A DNA stretch of 64,000 bases from Symsagittifera roscoffensis (lineage: Eukaryota > Xenacoelomorpha > Acoela > Convolutidae): contig NC_087067.1 in NCBI RefSeq assembly GCF_963678635.1, positions 17,429,639 to 17,493,638 on the forward strand, written 5' to 3'. Position numbers and translations under genes: made by a program. Under the pieces are notes generated by a model. That model was given only the letters and a program-made list of their open reading frames with translations, did no database searches and was not told where the DNA came from. The stretch's first letter is position 1; the number at the start of each line of letters is the position of its first letter. Positions 1-12,000 of the stretch are shown here, one piece after another.

Positions 1-3000
1 CTATAAACGCGCAGTATTATATTGAGAGATTAGGCGTCGAAACTGGCGGCGAGCGGGATGACTCAAGAGGTCGAACAAACGGAACAAATCCAAATCACTC
101 AAATAATATGAAGAGAAATGAGTTCGAAAATGCTCACGACTCGTCGTTGCCTTCGGTAACTCAGTCCATCGAGTCGTCGCCTAGAGGTTCAAGAGCACCC
201 GGCTCGGCTTTCCACGAGAAGTACAATGCTGCGGGAGAACAGCATCAATTGAGCGAGGGGTTGATTTCAGACGCAGAACACCAAATTTTGCAGTCAATTG
301 ACCAGCCTGAACTGTTAGTTTATTTGATTATTAGAGTCATACAAGGAAAGTTTGACCAATGACCTTAGATATCGTCTAATATTATTCTCTGAAGCAATCT
401 TATTTGTCAAAATAAGGCTGGCAAAATAGAATGATACATCGAATCGAAAGTGTTTTTTTTTCTGCTAGCTGAATGTGTATAACAAATGTTTTGTCAAAAG
501 TGTATGAAAGCAACAAGAACGAACAATGAACATGCATGAAAAAGTAATACTACGTTGATAAATTGTGACAAACCAGTTTAATTTTTAGCATATGATATTT
601 TTCATTTATTTTGCTTGGACGAAAGACACTAATACGTTTAAGTCGCGAGACTGCTCTGGATGCAAGACTGGATGAATTAAGGAGGCACAATCCTCAATTG
701 CTACTGCAGAGTCCGGATTCTGGTAGAAACAACAAGTCAATGATGAGTAATCATCAGCCGATCATGGTGGATGCGGATACGCTGAGGAAACTGATTAGAT
801 CAGAGACAGCGCAAGCATTGAACGTAAGCTGGATTCTAAATTTTCGCAGTATCGTTTTCTTTTACAAATAATTAAAAAATGAATAAAACACTGAAAATGT
901 TTTCAAGCTAGTCTCGAATGAATTCAGCAGCCCATGGAAACGACAAAAAATTATGGAAAATACTGAAGAGAAAAAATCTCTAATTTTTGACTAATTCCGT
1001 TTTTCTTGGAACATTCTGTGCTTTATGTAAAAAAAAACTGGCGGCTCGTGCTGTAATTAGGTGCCGTTTTCAGCAGTTCAGTATCCAAAATCATTTATAA
1101 AACGAAATTTTTTGTTCGTTGGAAGTTTTCGGTGGATTTGTGTATCTAAAATTTTCTTGTTACATTTTAATTAGTTTGTCTTGTCTTTTCTCTTCAGTTT
1201 TCGATCAAATGTTATTCTTTATTTATCTAGAAACAAATTCGATCAATGTTAATCTTTTTTTGATGTTCTAGGGAGCCATGGACAATACTTACGCCTCTCA
1301 GAGTCCTAGGAAGTCCCACCAGGCGCGTCGTCATGGTAACAGTGTCGAGTTTAACCTGTCATCCGAAGCTCCTTCCTACAACTTCGAAGACGAGGCAGAC
1401 TTTGGTCGACCAAGAGGGAAGAAATCGCACAAAAAACACGGAAGAAAATCGAAAAAAGACAGGCGTTCGAATTTTTCCGAACAGCAAAATCCCTCGGGAC
1501 AATTTGAGTTTTACCAACAACAAGTTCATCCTCAAAGTATAGGAATTCCACTACTGAATGTAAACACGAATCTTCAGCCGCAGCACGGATATCATCATGG
1601 TTTCCTGGAACCTGATCCGTATTATATGAATTCGTCGTTTTATCATCACGGTAGTATGCCAGCATTCGGATACCAACCGCCAATGAATCGAGGGAGTCCG
1701 TTTCTGTTGCAGCCGAATAGCAACGACGAGAATCAGTTAACAAATGAGCAGTTAGTTAATATTCTCCCGAGTAGAGATGAATTAGAAAAGTTTCATGAAC
1801 ATAGAAAAATGCAGTTGCTAAATGCACAGAATAGAGGGCGGCAACAGAGACTAGCATGGGTTACTGCGGGTTCTGAAACTGTGAACGAAATGTCGCCAAG
1901 AGATGGAGGATTGTTGATTCCGACAGAAGACGAAGTTAAAGTGAAACTTCTTCACGCCGAATTGCAAGATGAAAAGAATGAAAACGAGGTCAAAAGGTAA
2001 TTGTCATAAGATTCCGAAAATTTTTTGTTCCATTTCCACGTATAGTTTTTGTATTCCAATTTAGCGTGAATAAAGTCCTGGTGATCTTTAAATTTTGTAC
2101 CAAGTCTTGCTATGTTTTTGTTTGAAAATGCTATATGAAGAGGCTAAAAAGTGATTTTTCAAACACTGATACCCGAATGTATTAACACGAGATCATTCTT
2201 TGCTACTTTGAAGCGAAATTCCTAAATAATAAATAAAATTATATCCAGTAGCGCATTTAAAGCTTAGAAAAAACGATTAATGTGTTTCCTAGACCTGAGA
2301 CACCGAAGGTTAAAGAAGTGAAGGTGGAAGAAGCGCTAGTGCCTCAGGCGAAGTCAGAAAGAACCCTAGAGGAGACTCCGAGAACCCCGAGGCCTATTCT
2401 GAAGGACCATCATGCGAGCACGACAGAACCACACGAACATGTCAAATTCAAGGTAAGTACTAAGGCTGCCAGCTGTGTTTGGAATACTTATTTGAACAGA
2501 TTGTTGGTCATAATTTTTTATTGGTAATAAATTTCACTTTTTGTATATAGTTGATCATAATTTTTTAGTGGTAATAACTTGGTTTTCGATATAAGTTTAA
2601 CAGATTGTTGATCATAACTTTTTAGTGGTAATAACTTATTTCATGTTTCGATTTAAATTTATCGTCGGATTGTTTTCTCAAAAGTGCAATGAGGTTTTCA
2701 CATGCTGCTTAGCGTTAAAATCGATTCTTGAATAGTGACGGGCAATATATCTAAAAGAAGATTAATTAATAGTAGTTGCTTTTATTTAACTTGCAGCATT
2801 CGATGGGAGTTCAAGTGAATGTAAGTATATTTCTGAAGCATGCTAGAATTAGCCAATTCCTCTGCATTCTAATGATTTATGGTTTCTACCCTTTCTTATT
2901 TAAATGGGCACATAGTTATTTGAAAACTTTGATTTCAAGCTCCCGTCCCCAGAAGCCGAGAATACAAATCAGTCTAATATGGATGAGGTATATTTTTCTG

Positions 3001-6000
3001 GGGTCCTTTTTTTCGAATGTCGCTGTAGCTCGTTAGATGTAGAATTCCCGATTGTGATCTGAGTAGTGTCATAGCCTTTGTGTTGCAAAACGTGAATAGT
3101 TTTATAAAATTTATGATCAGTGTCGAAGATTCATCTTGAGATACTATCATGAATAAATAGCTTGTTGATCGCGAGTGAGGGGAAAAGATGCGCAAGACCC
3201 GAAAGTTCTGCTTCGGAAAGTTTTTATTTGCAAGACAATTTTTTTGATTTCATTTTTTTTCGCATGGCCGAGGTGTGAAGTTTGTTCGAACAAAGTTACT
3301 TGAAACGTTATTTCTACCATCAACTTGCACCTATTGAATGAAAATTGTATAATTGCGATGGCATGGTATTGACTGAAATAATTTGCAAACTCAACTAGCC
3401 TTGAATATTTTTAGAAATCGGTCACCGTTGTTAGCCCTTACGATGGCGAAGTGGAGGAGGATACTGTACTTGACGATGAAGACAAGGAAATTACAGATGA
3501 ATTTAACAACCTGTCATTTGAAGTAGAAGACCCCAAAAGTAAGACTTTCTAAGAATCATATAAGCTGACTGCTGAGCAAGTATCTCAGAATGTTTTGATC
3601 ACTTACTGTAACAAGGATAGCCGGTTACTGTGCAAGTAGAACAGAATGTTCCGACCATAGTCTAAAAAATACAAACTAAAGTGCTTAATTTCAGAAGTTT
3701 TCACTTCCTAAATTGCGCAAAAATGAGCTATTGTAAGCTTGCTCGCTCGCATTAATCGCTTCAATTTAGACTAAAAATCAAAATTTGAAAACTTTTTTCT
3801 CTCCATAATTGTACAATTGTTTGGATTTCAAAATTGGTTTATCTCAGGTTTTATAACCTTTTTTGAGGTAATTGAGTGCGCGTGAAAAAAAAAAAACTCA
3901 CTATGTCAAAGACCCGTGCAATCAGTGGCTTTTGACTACTCTTAAAGCTTGTTGTATTACGAGGCCACATATTAGTGTTGGTGCTGTGTTATCACACAGT
4001 CATTACTTTCTGATTGCGCTCCTTTTTTACTGCAGTCTAATTTAAATTAACCCTCTGTTCGTTTCAAAAGTGCAAGATGCAACCACGTCTCCCCTCCCGT
4101 CTCCCAAGAAAGCGAGGAAAGAAACAGAGACACAGACAGCTGTTCACGAGAAGCAACCCCCGAGTCCGAGGGCACTCACAGTGGAGCAGATTAAAAGAGG
4201 AGAGACGTCTCAAGGTCACGCTTCGAATAGAGCGGCCATTCCACCAGAGATTTTTGTCAATCTACACTTCCCACACGTGCATAAGGTGTGTTTTGATTCA
4301 AGTTTCTACGAAAACTATTTTGTGGTAGCCTCTGAATGAGTATTTAAATTCCTCACAGAAATAAGTTTCAATATTGAAACCCACCGTTTAATAAGTTTCG
4401 TCGAGAGTGTTGGTTTTCAGAAGGACTTCTTAAGCGTAGTGGATATTGAGGAGAAAAATATGGAAGGCCTTCCAGAAATAACATCCAGCCTGTACGACTC
4501 CGAATCAATGCAGCCTCGTAGCTACGCTGACTTGCATTGGCAGATAGTGAGAGAGTTGAGAGAGGGTCCCAAGCCCAGTTCGGATGCTCAAAGTAGAACT
4601 CCGAGAGATGCTGGGAAGTCGCCCAGATTTGGAACTCCCAGAGGGGAAACGAATGATCAAAGACAAGAAGTTTATACAACTGAAATGGCTACTTCACCAT
4701 TTGTCACTCCGAGAAAGACGCCTAGAGATACAGATGAAGAGGATGACTCAAAAGAGAATACAGGGGGCGATCGTTTCACTGAGAAGGTGTTTGCTGAAAT
4801 GGATCTGCAGAAACATTCGAAAGAGTAAGTGAAATGAGTCTTGTATCTTGAGAAGAGGATATTGGAAGATGAAGCTATTTTAATTTAATTTAAGCGGCTT
4901 CTCCAGTTGGCTTTTTCGGCTTATTCTTTTCTCGTCTAAAAATTATTATTATTATAAGCTTTAAAATCTACATGAAGCATTTTAATCATCCGAGAATTGG
5001 TTTTTTACGTTAGTCGAATCCAATCTAAACAGAATATTTTTTTTATTTTTCAGTGTTTTATTTTGCCAAAGTCGTTGCTTTCCAACACAAAATCTTTGCT
5101 TACGCCATTTAACGTCACGCAAATTGTTAATAGTTCAAATTTCATTATTTCTACATTACATTACCTTAATGAATTACCTTAATTTCCTTTTATTAACAAT
5201 TAATCAGTGTATCTTTTCACTGATATGCATTTCCAAAAATATAAAGATTAAAAACCGGACAACAATTTCTTGTTAACTATTGTAACAAAAATTGGACTTT
5301 CCAGCGTTTTTCGAGCATTTTGATCAAATAATTTATCAGAATGAATTTTTATTTCTGAAAGACCAAACAGAGGAGAGGGAAGCGTTGAAGTAATCTTTGA
5401 AACATTATGCTCAAAAAATAGTGCAAATTATGCAGTAACCCTCGAAAAACGCAGTTTTTTTTGCATAGATTTGGGTGTGAGGAGCGCCCGCCGAAAACTC
5501 TTTGCTGCTTAAAAACGCTTTTTTTCTTCCGTAAAATTCCCTAGGGCGCTTTTTGACAGAGCTCTTTAATTTCAAAACGGCTGACTAAAGATATCCATTT
5601 TTTCAAAAACTGGCCACTTCGAAAAGTTTCATATGATCATAATCTCATGGAGCGATGCTCCTTATATACTTTAAACGCTTCAATGCTAGTCACATTTTTT
5701 GCTAATCGAGTGGTCGCGTCGCTGTTTTTACGTCATAGAGTTGATTGAAGGGAAAACATTTAAAGGTTATTGGATTCCTTTCAGAGATTCGTCGGCACTT
5801 ACACGTGGCGTTCTGACTCAGCAGAAAGTGACCCCAAGGACCAGAGGCAAGACTGTGAATGACCAACTGAACACCATGGCAGAACAGCTGCAAGTGATGG
5901 AGGAGACCTCAAAGCGACTCATGTACGAGTTCACAGGAACACACTATGTTAGTGAAGGAACTTTAAACACTATAAGATTTCTAATTTAGTTCGTTGAAAA

Positions 6001-9000
6001 TAATTGTTAAGTATGTGACATCAGTAGTAGTCATTAGATATAGGAATATACATTTGGTTCTTCACAAATAGTGTTTAAGCAAGCAATGTGCAGTGTTATT
6101 TTTCCAAAGCGTTTTTTTTCCTGGTGATTAAAAGCAGCAAAGTTGGTGTTCCAGCTCAATGACAAATATATGCGTTAGGTAAGAGTAATGTTTTCGCGCA
6201 TACGATCTTCAACGGCTGCTTTGCATTACATATTTGCGGCCAAAAACTGCTAAGCAAAGGGGAAGGTGCTTAATCGCGATCTTACTGATTCCTAGATATC
6301 TTTTCGGAGCTTTTTTGTTCAGTTTTTTCGGTCAGTTTTTTCTCAACCGTGGCTGCTTTGTTCTATATGCGAATCACTGCTTGCTTATATGCTAGTTCAT
6401 ATCATGTTGAGTTTTCTGAAATTGGATGTCTTCAGTTGATGGACAAGGTGGATGGAATGATGGATGTGCTGGATCCCGAATCAAAAGACCTGAACAAACA
6501 GAGACCATCGACACGTGTCACACCTGGAAACGAAGGAAAACAAAAGCCTGATGAGGCTGCAGACATTGATGATAAACATGCAACTCTTGATCTTGGGTCT
6601 CTGGCAGCGTCAAATGCGTAAGTTTAGATTTAAAAAGGATTGTCGTTTTAAGAGTCGATGAACGTTGTGCAGACTCATATAGGTCGCAATGATTTTTTTC
6701 GTTTTATATGCAGGAAAAGTCCAAAAAAATTCTTTCTTCAGGCTATAATTCGTTTTTTCGCGGTTATATAAGTCTTGCTGATTTTTTTTGTTTTTTTTTA
6801 TAGAAAAAGTCTTAAAATATGCATAAAAATCTCTAATAACTATAGACGTGCATTCACACAGCAAAAAAATGAAAAGATTTTTGATTTTTTTTGTTTTTTT
6901 TTCTTGTCATTTTCTCTAAAAATTGTTTTCCAAGTTGCGTATTTTACTATAATTGTCGAATATTCCTAAACTCTAGTTTTTTGATCAGCCTTTTATCCCA
7001 CCACGCAGAAAAAACGGCGCTGATTGGAAAAAACTTTTTGCTGTTTTTTTACGACTGGTCGGATTATTCTGTGCTACCTGCACAGTTACAGTCTATCCTT
7101 GATTGAATATGTGCGTACAGTTTCAAGGAAGGTAAAAAATTGCGACCTGAACACTATAAGTACACGAAAGCGTGCAAGGTTTGATAGCAGAAACTTTCAA
7201 ATATAACCTAACTATGATTGTCTCTTCAAGTGATGACAATAACGAGTTGGAGTTCACCAATGTGGACGCCACTCTTGACCTTGACCTCCTGCACTCGGAA
7301 GAGAAGAGTGTTGTAGGTCAAGGTCATGAGAATAACTCCCAACAGGAGTTCATCAGGTACCGTGAAAATCTTCTTTATATTATGTCTACAGCAAATCATC
7401 AACTACTTATTGTCGATTTAATTTCTGTTCCAAAACCATTTCTTTCTTATTAAAAAGACTTGCGTTGTCTTGGATTAGAAAGCGCTTGTATCAATCGCGT
7501 AGAACTCATGATGTTTTATTTTCATCGCAGCAGATTTCGGTCATTTTAACACTTCATCACGATACTAAATCACGATCTTTTTCTAACTCGCTTAATTAAC
7601 TTCAGGCAACATAATCCTCCCCCTCAAGTGTCGAAACTAGATCTCCGTGGACTGTCAACGCGAGAGAACCAATCAGCATCCAAGCTGGTTCAAGAGGCAA
7701 AAGAGAAAGCAAAGAAGCAAGAGGTAAGAGAAGGCGCTATGTATGTGAAAAAAAAAGCTTAAGTTAGAAGTTCAGTAAATTGTATTTTTGTTGGCCTTTT
7801 GTTCATTTTTTTCTGTGTAGTTCGAAAAACTTCTCAAAAATTCAGGAAATTTACGTTTTTATGTTATACTTGAGTTGGTTATCTCTTTTGTTAAGAGGCA
7901 AAGAATTAAGTCAAGTATTTGAGTTTTTGGCCGTGTGCTCGATGTTTTTTACAGCTTGAAAGAGCTGTAAAGCTGATGTTATTTTGTCTTTGAATCTCGA
8001 TAGCTGGAAATAAATTTCAAAAGAAAGCAGTCCTTTCCTTGTTCATGTCAGTCTTATAACTTGGACACTTGCTGCAGGTTAGAAAGTGGATGAAGGAGAA
8101 GAGGAAGGAGAGGCTGGGGAAGTACATTGAGAAGCGGAAGGACTTGGCCCAGAAGGAACACCAGCCTTGGACTCAGAAACATCACAACCACCACTCAGTC
8201 ACCACCCACGAGATCAAAGAGAACCTGAAAATGAGGGAGAACATGAAGGCGTAAGTGTACAGACAAGTTTGTGTTAGTTTGAGCTTAGTTAGGAGGCTCA
8301 TTATGTAACCTAGCTAACTTAGGATTTCCCATCTTGAAGGTGTTAATCTTACAAATCAATGCACAAGAGCTGTTCGATCCCTCAGTGCTTTTGCAATTGC
8401 CACTGTGCCAGTTCTCCAACGACTGTCTGAACGGTGTTGACCACCAGCCAGCGATTCCTTTTGTGTTTTTTTTTACTGGGAATTTCATTTCTTGTTAAAA
8501 ATCTAGAAATTGAGTTTTCGTTTGAAGTGGAATGCGTGGAGAGTTTTTTCTGGAACAGATGGCGAAGAGAGTTTTTTCCAAAGTAAATAAAATTTTAACT
8601 GTTCGAAAAATTAGTAGTTTCACCTATACAACACTTATACTGCTATTTCATGTACCGCAGTTTCCCAAGTACCACAGTTTTGAGTTAATTGAGGTGATAT
8701 TTATGGGGATATTCATACGAAGAAAACTTATTCTCAATATAATATTTCTTTCTTTAAACAGAGAGCGTGATGCAGAATTTACAGAGAAGCGATACCAGTC
8801 AGCCGAAGAACTTCTGGGTGAGATTGCGACTGATCGGCCGACCACCTCCAGACACGAGAAGCTGCCCCCACCCTCGGTGCTATCTGCTAGACGAGGAATG
8901 GCGAGTGGCGCATCTACTAACAGAAGCAGAAATGAGTCCAGGCTGCCTGTGCCCGCTAACAAAACTCTACCGTCCAAGTCCCGCTCTAGATCCCATTCAC

Positions 9001-12000
9001 AGGTAGATGTCAGTAGCAGGAGTGATTAAGTGTCAGTGAAAGCAGCTTAGACACTTATTTAGGTTTTTCTTGTTTTTTTTTTAAAATTTGATATATTTTT
9101 AATTTATTTAATGTTTAATTACCTTTGCATTAAGCAAGGGTTTTGCAATCGGGTACTTGACTTTTTTCCCGTAAATAACTTTGTTCACAAAATTGTCAAA
9201 TTTAGAAATTGTAAATTTAGGTTCAGATCATAATGAATTCAAATCTTTTCGCATCTGCTCACTTGATCTGGAGGTAACGAATGCGCCTGGGAAGGCAAAG
9301 ATCCTCGTTCGAATCTGACAGGACATGCTTTTTTCAAAGAGGAAATTGTCGGCTTATTATTGTCGGCTTAGTTGCCATATTGTAGATTTAATTAAAATTT
9401 TTTTTATACATTATAGTTGTTTTTAGTGTTCTGTTTTACCTCGCCTTGAATTCGTTTATTTTCTTTTTTTCACAAAACCTTATTCTGCACAAATGGTTTT
9501 GACCTATTCTTTTATCGGCTTAGTGACCTAGTTTTGAGTCGTTTCAACGGAAACATAATTTTGATGCTCAACTTAACATTTCATAAGTCTTAAGTCTTGT
9601 CCGACAAGGTGTTTGTGGCTTTGTTACCGCTGGGTACAGTTTATTCATGTCAATTTTCCATTCTATTGTCTTGGCATGTTTTTGTTGCTGGAAAAATAGC
9701 TTTATTCTTTTTGATAATCTAGTTTTTTTGACATTTTTGAATTTTTTCATTTTTTGTTTTGTATCGCAACTGGTGCGAAGCTCAGCTTCGTCTCGGTTTT
9801 TAGTTTATTTTAAGATTTTCCAGCGGAATAAAGCATTTACCAGAGATTTAGTTTTCTCAATTTGAGTTAGTTTTTTGAAAAAGTGTCAGTCATAAATGAT
9901 TCTTGAAATTCAAAGAGGCTTAACTTTACTCAATGTTTTCTTCAAAATTCGAACGCTAAATTTTTTTTGAAAATTGGTCAATCATCTTTTTCGGTCTTTG
10001 CCAATTTTTTGTTAACTGTGTTGCATTTTAAGTAATTTTTCCAACTACTCAATTTAATTTATTGCTCAGGAAGGCATATGCATATCGTTGTTTGCTTCAT
10101 ATGTTCTCTAATTATTGGAACCGGTTTTGCGTAACTTATCATAATCGAGAATTCATCGTTTTACTTAAAAATTTTTGTTAGGATTTTGCTGTAGAAATAA
10201 ATCTAAGATTGGTTCGGTAACGTTTTTTCCTTGATTGTGTCGAGTCTGCGTCTATGTTCATTTGTTCTAACGTTGTAATTCAGGATCCTCCAGCCGGTTA
10301 CAGTTCCTGGTACGAGTACTACAGACTGCAAGCGAACCACAAACTGGCAGCGAGAAGGAGAGTTGCCGAAGAGATCAGACAGGAGCGGGAGCAGGAGGAG
10401 TCAGAACTGATGAGTAGACTAGACGAGTTGAGTCAGCTGAGCGAACACAGTCACCCTAACTACAATGGGCCAGCGGGAGAACAAGGGACAATGCAAGGAG
10501 GCGAGGAGACTGCAAGAGAAGAGGCAGATCAGGATAAGAGAAAAGCTCAGTAAGTGATTCATTTTCCCTGTTTTCGTCCAGATGTTTGGCTTTTATCATT
10601 GAGGACAGTTAAGGTCATTTCCTAAATATAAAGATTTGACATAAATGGTTTATGGTCAAAAGTTTGCGTCTCTGATTTTTGCTTTTTACGGATACTTATG
10701 CGTTCTAATTTTGATTCAACCGTTTTACTTTTGTGTCAGGAATTTTTTGGTATGCAAATATGTTCTAGGTGTCTAAATATGTTCTATGCACGGTTCTATG
10801 TTCTTGGGATTTTCGCCCCAAAAGCATTGTGAAAAGCTGAAATTGTTCCTGTTTGTTTTAGAGCGAGTAAGCCGCCACCTAAGCCCTTTACGGCACTGGT
10901 GAAAATTCAGAACCCAGACAAAACTAGGAACAGAAGCAGCTCTCCAGGCAAAACAATCACACATCATGACAGAGTCAAACAAGCCCAGTCTACGGGCCCA
11001 CTTCCGAAACCCAGTGTATCGCCAGCCAGGAACACCCCGAACGCAAACGGTAAGTTAGACAGGATGGGTCGTCTCGAGTGCGACAAGAATTTGAAAATTG
11101 GAAAAATATTAAGAAATATTTATTATAACGATACAACTTAAAGCTAGCCGTTTTCACAGCATCGAAAATAATCATGCAGCTTTAGAATTTACCGGTATTA
11201 GTATGATGTTTGAGGCTTAGGTCGCAAAGTTTGTGCCTTTATGCCCCGTTCGGATGCACGAGGAATCGATTTTTTTGGGTGTTTGTCTTTGAAGGTATAA
11301 ATGAAGGGTGCTGTTTTGTTCTAGCGCCCAATGCTTTGCGGGCAACTCGGAAAACAGAAAAGAAACCTAGAGTGGCCAAGACTTATGCGGAGAGACTGCA
11401 AGAGTTGCAAAGGGATAAGTCACGTTAGTCACATATTAGTTAAAAGTAAAATACTTTCTGAAGCTTTTGGAGCCCTTGAATCGCATAAAAATTAGAATTC
11501 AACACTTCAAGAAGATTCTGGAACATTTTAGAAATTGTTATGCAAAAAAATTTGACCTTCATCAATTAAGTTTAAGTAAACTTTCTTTCATTTGACTTCC
11601 TGCAATTCCAAAGTATGCTGTTTATCGCAGAGAATTATGAAGAGGCGAACAAACGTCTCCTTCCCTCTCGCAAAATTGATCGCTGACGATGCAAAAATTT
11701 ACCCATTTTGGATTATATCGGAGTCGCCAAATACTCTAATCGGCTGGACGAGAGGACGCCAAAAACCTGTTTTTATTACAACAACTTTTTTGACTACACG
11801 TGCTGAAATAGTTTTTTTTTACAATTAACATCAAAGCTAAGTAGAAATAAGACGGGATGTTTTGTGTGTTGTAAATGTAATTATATGAGATGATGTTTCA
11901 GCTATGGTGCGTACTGGCAGTCCTTCTCCTGTCAGAGCAGGCAGACCCCTCCTGAAGACCAAGACTCCGAGGGGATCCCCAATGACCTACACACAACAGC

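Noticed and set aside
1351..1743. Minus-strand open frame of 130 codons
   Set aside because: It is the antisense shadow of the large CPLANE1-like exon 1272-1996, whose splice sites and phases are consistent.
5440..5600. Possible further hAT-like MITE remnant (GAGGAGCGCCCGCCGAAAAC)
   Set aside because: Only a weak resemblance to the GCGCGCC core and flanking A/T runs; too diverged to support.
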